Positions 58,975 to 64,000 of a stretch of DNA of 64,000 nt are shown one piece after another (within the stretch, counting starts at the first letter, position 1; every line of letters starts with the position of its first letter). The position numbers and the translations under genes were made by a program. The notes under the pieces are model-generated. The model did not search any database, had not been told where the DNA came from, and saw nothing but the letters and a program-made list of their open reading frames with translations. This stretch comes from Circinella umbellata (Eukaryota > Mucoromycota > Mucoromycetes > Mucorales > Lichtheimiaceae), in contig JAIWNF010000039.1 in assembly GCA_025093555.1 (NCBI GenBank), positions 467,162 to 531,161 of the forward strand, written 5' to 3'.

Positions 58975-60021
58975 TTAATCATGAACACCTGGTTTGCGGT
59001 GAGAAAGATATCTTTTTGAAGTGAATTTTTCAACGAGTTTGAATGCTTCGTTTCCATCTTTCACATCATTATATGCGCGAATATAGCGCCAACAGCGATT
59101 ATAATATCGCCTAATTTCAACAGGTGTAGTATTAGGAGGAGATACTTGATCTAGAAAGCCGTCAAGGTTTTCTTGTAATGATTTGAATGAGTAATCACAT
59201 TCTCGTCTTGCTATTCTTTTGGCTGCACTCCAGTATCTCTCTATCCAATTAGTTTCATAGTGATACTTTGGATAAAGAGTATACAAATGTCCAGATTTCA
59301 AAACGAGTTCCTCCAGTGCTGTTTTTTGAGCGTGAAAATCGGGCTGATTCTCAAGCAAATGGTAAGGACAGTAAGAATGATCAGAGTTAGGTTCCTTGTT
59401 ACCACATCTAGCTTTCCAATACTTTCCTTGTGCTATGTATTCATGCCATGTCCCAAGACCACGCTCTGTCAATATAGTTTCTAAACCTTTACGGAACCAA
59501 GTACGTCGTTCATTTTTTTTGCCTTCATTCTTAATTTCCAAATTATAGAAATTCTGGATCTTTTTTTCGCCATCTGCTCCAATATAATATCCAGGTAGGA
59601 TTACACGTTCATTGACTGAACTTAATTGTGTATCTTTCAAGTTAAAACTATTGGCACGCTTAGCACTAGGTGCATAAGCATTATGGTTGGATGACTGATC
59701 ACGAATAAATATTGCTTGGCATCCAGGATGAAGTTTTTCAAATAATGGAATAATATCATCTTTCATTTGCTCATGCATATCTTTCCATGTCCAATATCTA
59801 TCACGATTCGTTCCGGCAAAAAAGAATTTTCGTGATTTCCAATTTTTGATATGCATTGTACCATGGCAAGTGCACTGGAACTCGCTGACCATTATTGAAC
59901 CACCAGGAGACTTGTTGCGAATGGGATTTTCATTTTCAAGAAGCCAAAGATTGGGCGGGGATAACATGAGTGAGGCGTGAGCTTCCAATAAAAAAAGTTT
60001 TTGACGATTTGTGTTTGCCAA
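58975..60021 (-). pseudogene. DDE transposase, N-terminally damaged
   Basis: Open frame of 348 codons but beginning with TTG, not ATG; the first in-frame ATG is about 18 codons later, so the true start and the first part of the catalytic domain are missing or frameshifted. Recognisable blocks: ENENPIRNKSPGGSIMVSEF near the start; FFAGTNRDRYWTWKDM; LHPGCQAIFIRDQSSNHNAY (second catalytic Asp context); a central RRTWFRKGLETILTERGLG; and YHYETNWIERYWSAAKRIAR with the third acidic residue (Glu of NWIE), followed by CDYSFKSLQENLDGF. This order is that of Tc1-like DDE transposases found in many fungi (recalled). The first catalytic Asp normally precedes the ENEN block and is not present in an intact context. 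Confidence 0.7.
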
Positions 60022-60199
60022 TGAAAATACACTTTGACTACGTGTGTAACAATTGAGAAAATAGGTACAGCAGTACTTTTGCTGGTGGCCTTTATAACTA
60101 GCAACTACTCTGGCTTTAAATTACACATTGAGTTGCTGCATGATAATAAACGTTTCATCTTTGTCAAAAGACCCCTATTACTATATAATATAACTCAAT

Positions 60200-63100
60200 A
60201 TGATTCCAACAAAAAACCAAACTCAAAAAAAACCATTGCTTCTAAATGAAAAAGGTCCTGGCAGACCGAAAGGAACTAAGAATTCACCTAATCATAATGC
60301 AGGACGTCCAAAAAACAAAAAAAGTGGAAAGGGTGACCCTAACCAACTCAACATACAAAACATGCTTCAGCGTGCTGTTGAGCAACCTACTGCTACAGAT
60401 CGTGATGAATCAAATGTAATTCAAAACGAATCTCTCGATCAATCTTCCTATGTAAATTTACAGCAACCAAATGTAGAGATTCAAAATGAATCGGAATCTT
60501 CAGGCACAATACAGTCAACAATTGAGACTGAAGAACGCGTTATCTCACCACCTGTCGAAGAATTAATGCTACTTAGTAAACTCATGGAAAATAGCGACAA
60601 AGAGAACATTGATAACACACCGTTGCCTAATGAGAATGATAATATATACGACCATGAACCAATTCCCGAAGAGAACGCGAAAGAAGAAGAACAGACCTTA
60701 GGTGTGATACAAGACTATTTGCTTGGTCTTCAAAAACGTTTCAGGGAGCAGGATACACCAAAGGAGTACAGAGATGGTCACTTTTGGATATATCCCAAAG
60801 ATCCATTTTTTGTTTTAATGCACAATCTCGATCCAACAGATTTATACAAGCCGCGGGTTTTTCTTTGGTTTCCCCACATGCTATCTAAAAATCTTATAAC
60901 GCTTAAATGTCCTATTCACAAGGAAGAAAAATTAAAGAACAATAGATATCAAAAAGATCCATGCGCACGTCGAGTTGTTGATCATGATGGGTATGAATAT
61001 TTTATAACTTAAAACGTGTTTTATTTATTTATTTTTCGAATGTTTTACTGATTACAATTATGATAAATAACAATAGTTGTTTTTACATAATGGGCTACCG
61101 TTATTATTGTGCCAGTGTAAGAAATCATTTGTTAGCCATGATTCAGAAATTATCCGTCAATTACCCGAAATGCTTCAATGTGAATACCCTGGCTATATGA
61201 CCTATCGTAGTGGGCTGTCAAAACCAGTTGGTGATCTTTATCGCTCATGCGTGCAAAATTCTGTTGGACCTAAGCGTTTCAGCAAAATTCTTAGAGAAAT
61301 GCATATGTTAAAATATTCAAGACGTCGGCTACAGTATCTTCAAGCTATTTTTTTTCGACGCAAATATCCAACTTTAGAACAAAAACCCATTGTTTCATTC
61401 TCTCAATTTGATGATCGACTTAAATATGCAGGTCACCTACCATCACAACAGTACTTACGATCATTCTATACATCATTTATTGGCGAAATGCGGCACCTTA
61501 TGGACAAACAAATGCAAGCTCTTGATGGTATTTATCTTAAGGGTGACCACACTTTCAAAATTATTAAACTTATGAATAAAGCAAACGGGCAGCCTGTTTT
61601 TGCTGCGCTTTATACTCTCTTAAATGAGTACGAAGAAGTCCGTTTACAATATCTTGTGCCCAACAAATCCATGGAACATTTACGATATGCTCTTACAGCC
61701 ATGAGAGATGCCTATGAATTGTATGGTTATCAACAGCCTCAGATATTCTTTACGGATAATGTAACTGGCGAACAAAACTTTCTCAAGAACATTTTTCCAT
61801 CACTTTCAAAAGATGTTATTCCAATTACAGAAAAAGAACCATCTCAAATATCTGAACCAGAGATTTTTCCAGTTTTAGAACTGTCGAAGGACCAAGTCAT
61901 TGTCAAGTGCATTTATACGTATCAACAGATTGAAGACAGTGTCAGGATTTTTCTCGAACAAGGACAGTCGCATATAATTGATGGTAAGACTATATATGAT
62001 CAGAGAGCAATTGGCTATGACTGTGAATGGCTGGTTGATAGACGTACTGGTCACCAAGGAAAAGTCGCCACTATATAAATTGCAGATGATCATACTGCTT
62101 TGGTATGTTGTGTCAGTCTTCTTAATCAATTGCCGCCACGTTGTGTGCGCTTTTGGAAAACAAGTCTATTATGAAAATTGGTCGTAGTGTTAATGGAGAT
62201 CTGAACAAGAAAAACGTGATTTCAAAACACCATGTAATGGCGGATATGAGCTTGGTAGTTTTTGCAGAAGTCAAGGAGTGATAAAGGATGGGCGAATGAG
62301 CCTGAAAAAGATTTGCGAAGCAGTACTGAATCGCACTTTAAGAAAGGATGATGAGGTACGCCTTGGCAGCTGGGATTCGGCACAGCTTTCTGAAGAGCAA
62401 ATAAATTATGCTGCTCTGGATGCGTGGGTATCATTGAAATTTTTCAGGAAGTAAAAAGTCATGGAGTAATAGGAGCAAGTATTTCGAAGCCAATATGCCC
62501 AGGTAATATTTTAGCAATGTATAATATAAGCAGGAGTTTATCGAAAGAACTGTCACTTACAATATTGTAAAATACTTTCAGAGCAAGCTATTTCCTATAA
62601 CCCAGGAGGAAGGCTTAACGATGCTGCGGCTTATGGTGAAATTGCAGAACAAACTAGTGATTTGAATGGTCAAGGCTTAAAGAAAAATGAAGTTATTATA
62701 ACTGTTAAAAAAGTTTGTATCAAAGGCGCGATGGTAAAAGCCCATAATAAATGCTTAAGAGACTTTGGAAAACCCCCATTTAAAATGATTGTCCGCATTA
62801 ATGAACTTCGTACGTATCGAAAAGTGGAAGTTGATCAAGAAGAATCTACAAATAGTATAGAACAACAGTGTATATCGGTGCAGGCAAATTAATAGACAAT
62901 CAAATAAGCACAATAGAAGATGGTAAATATTTTATATTTAGGAATAAAAGATATTAACAAAAAATACAAGTTAGTGTATAAATTTGTATATATTGTATAC
63001 TAATAAATATTATTTTTTAAATACAGAGTCCATATACTCTAACAACATTATCGACGTTGACGACGTTGACGAAGAAACAGATGAACTATTAGATAGCACT

Positions 63101-64000
63101 GATGTCGATGGGGATGATAATAAAGATGATGAAGTGATGTCCATGAATGTGGATGAACTAAGCAAAGAATACGGCCAACAGCAATTTCTGGAGTTGGAAA
63201 GAACAAATAACAATAAGTTACAGGATCAACAGGGACACCAACATCTAGAACAGAAGCAGAAAGAAGTCACCCATTCAAGAATTTTAAAAGATGTTTTCCA
63301 CTTAATGGACATTCTAAAGATTTCTCAAAAGCATGGCTTATCCAAAATTTTCAAAAGGGCTTTTCGGGATACCCTCTTTATTATTGATGATAGTGACAAG
63401 GAGTTGTCAGTAACGTTTTGATTAAACAAGGGATAACATGGAATAAAAAGCTTCTGAAAGTCCCGATTGGATATTCCGGAGAGTTCGGCGTACGTTTCAA
63501 AGTTAGAGAAGATGTGTATAAGCAAACGCTTGTATATAGGATCAAATATAATAACATACTTTTCTATTTGTTGTAGGAGTCGTGCCGCCGCCAAAAGTAC
63601 TGTATAGTGCAGTAAAAAGATTGTTTGAGACATATGGTCCTCTTTTGTGTGCCAGGACAGGACGTCCGTTATTTGATTATGATAATTGGAGACAAGCCAA
63701 AAATATTCTCACTACTATCCATTTAGGTCATGTTTCAGATCCACCAGGAGTTCCTTTTTACTTTTCTATGGGAACTGACAAGGATGGTCTTACTCTCTAT
63801 TGCTGTAGTCGTGGCACGAATTCCTTAGAGGGTGGTATTCACCAAAATTTGATTCGAGATTTGGATCATTTGGTGCGAGTGTTGAACTTATGGAAGCTGC
63901 ATTGGCTGATTATCGGTTAAGGCATAATATTGATGTATGTTGTAATATATATTGTAGTTAATATATTAATGCGTAAAATAGTATGAAAATGAGTTCATTT
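60200..64000 (+). mobile_element. Decayed transposase/exonuclease element, copy 2 (runs off the window end)
   Basis: Plus-strand relative of the element at 29121-32472. ATG at 60200 follows a TATATAATA. A basic N-terminus with two AT-hook-like motifs (GPGRPKGTKN, NAGRPKNKK), an acidic linker, and FWIYPKDPFFVLMHNLDPTD...RVFLWFPHML...LKCP. A GT-AG intron (about 60991-61073) precedes CFYIMGYRYYC. A 1-bp loss near 61110 shifts the frame to SEIIRQLPEMLQCEYPGYMT (61140-61200). DDE-like GIYLKGDHTFKII...FFTDNVTGEQNFLK (61527-61790). Exonuclease motif I IGYDCEW (62010), then TAA for Gln at 62076-62078 and further shifts; motif II NGDLNKK and motif III NYAALDAW are in other frames. An intron (about 62502-62581) is conserved with copy 1. 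The C-terminal block VVPPPKVLY...TDKDGLTLYCCSRGTNSLEG (63580-63840) shifts again near 63860. Non-functional as it stands. Confidence 0.8.

Overview
The window looks like nuclear DNA of an early-diverging fungus, most likely Mucoromycota (Mucorales-like). Intergenic DNA is very AT-rich. Genes carry many short GT-AG introns of roughly 50-130 nt. One gene (50.2-52.2 kb) and its decayed sister belong to a lineage-expanded family I associate with Mucoromycota, and the mobile elements are of fungal type. This placement is inference from gene structure and recalled families, not from a database search.

Layout: (1) 1.2-11.5 kb, two tandem paralogous amino-acid-transporter-like genes with the same nine-exon structure, separated by 4.4 kb of mostly empty DNA. 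(2) 11.9-19.4 kb, a plus-strand housekeeping block: ribosomal proteins eS10 and uL16, the nucleotide-excision-repair factor XPA/Rad14, and a four-TM membrane protein with a long disordered tail. (3) 20.3-22.3 kb, TIM50 on the minus strand, then 4 kb of sparse DNA with one candidate small membrane gene. (4) 26.3-28.3 kb, an MFS sugar transporter with a cluster of glucose-repressor-like sites upstream. (5) 29.1-32.5 kb, a decayed mobile element (minus strand) encoding a zinc-ribbon-like N-terminus, a DDE-like domain and a WRN-type 3'-5' exonuclease domain. (6) 33.1-38.1 kb, one small gene and a gene desert that holds a 230-bp imperfect hairpin behind a TATA box and a TATA box flanked by two ACGCGT boxes. 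(7) 38.1-46.0 kb, uS10 (minus) and mevalonate kinase (plus) sharing a 228-bp divergent promoter, followed by the 16-exon TFIIIC subunit gene TFC4 (minus). (8) 46.6-53.6 kb, a decayed copy and an apparently intact copy of the Mucoromycota-type family, a GGAGG/CCTCC hairpin satellite, a textbook Mutator-like MITE with a 10-bp target duplication 41 bp upstream of the intact gene's start codon, and a small conserved-looking gene. (9) 55.1-64.0 kb, a graveyard: a UFD1/TRAF-zinc-finger gene with in-frame stops and a ~400-bp insertion, a gag/ORF1-like retroelement remnant, an N-terminally damaged DDE transposase, and a second, plus-strand copy of the exonuclease-bearing element running off the window end.

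The housekeeping genes cover translation (eS10, uL16, uS10), tRNA/5S transcription (TFC4), DNA repair (XPA), mitochondrial import (TIM50), sterol precursor synthesis (mevalonate kinase) and nutrient uptake (two amino-acid transporters, one hexose transporter). There is no operon-like logic. The strongest non-genic signals are the MITE, the 230-bp hairpin, the hairpin satellite and RFX X-box-like palindromes upstream of two ribosomal protein genes. Exon boundaries were read by eye from GT-AG signals, reading frame and comparison with protein families.
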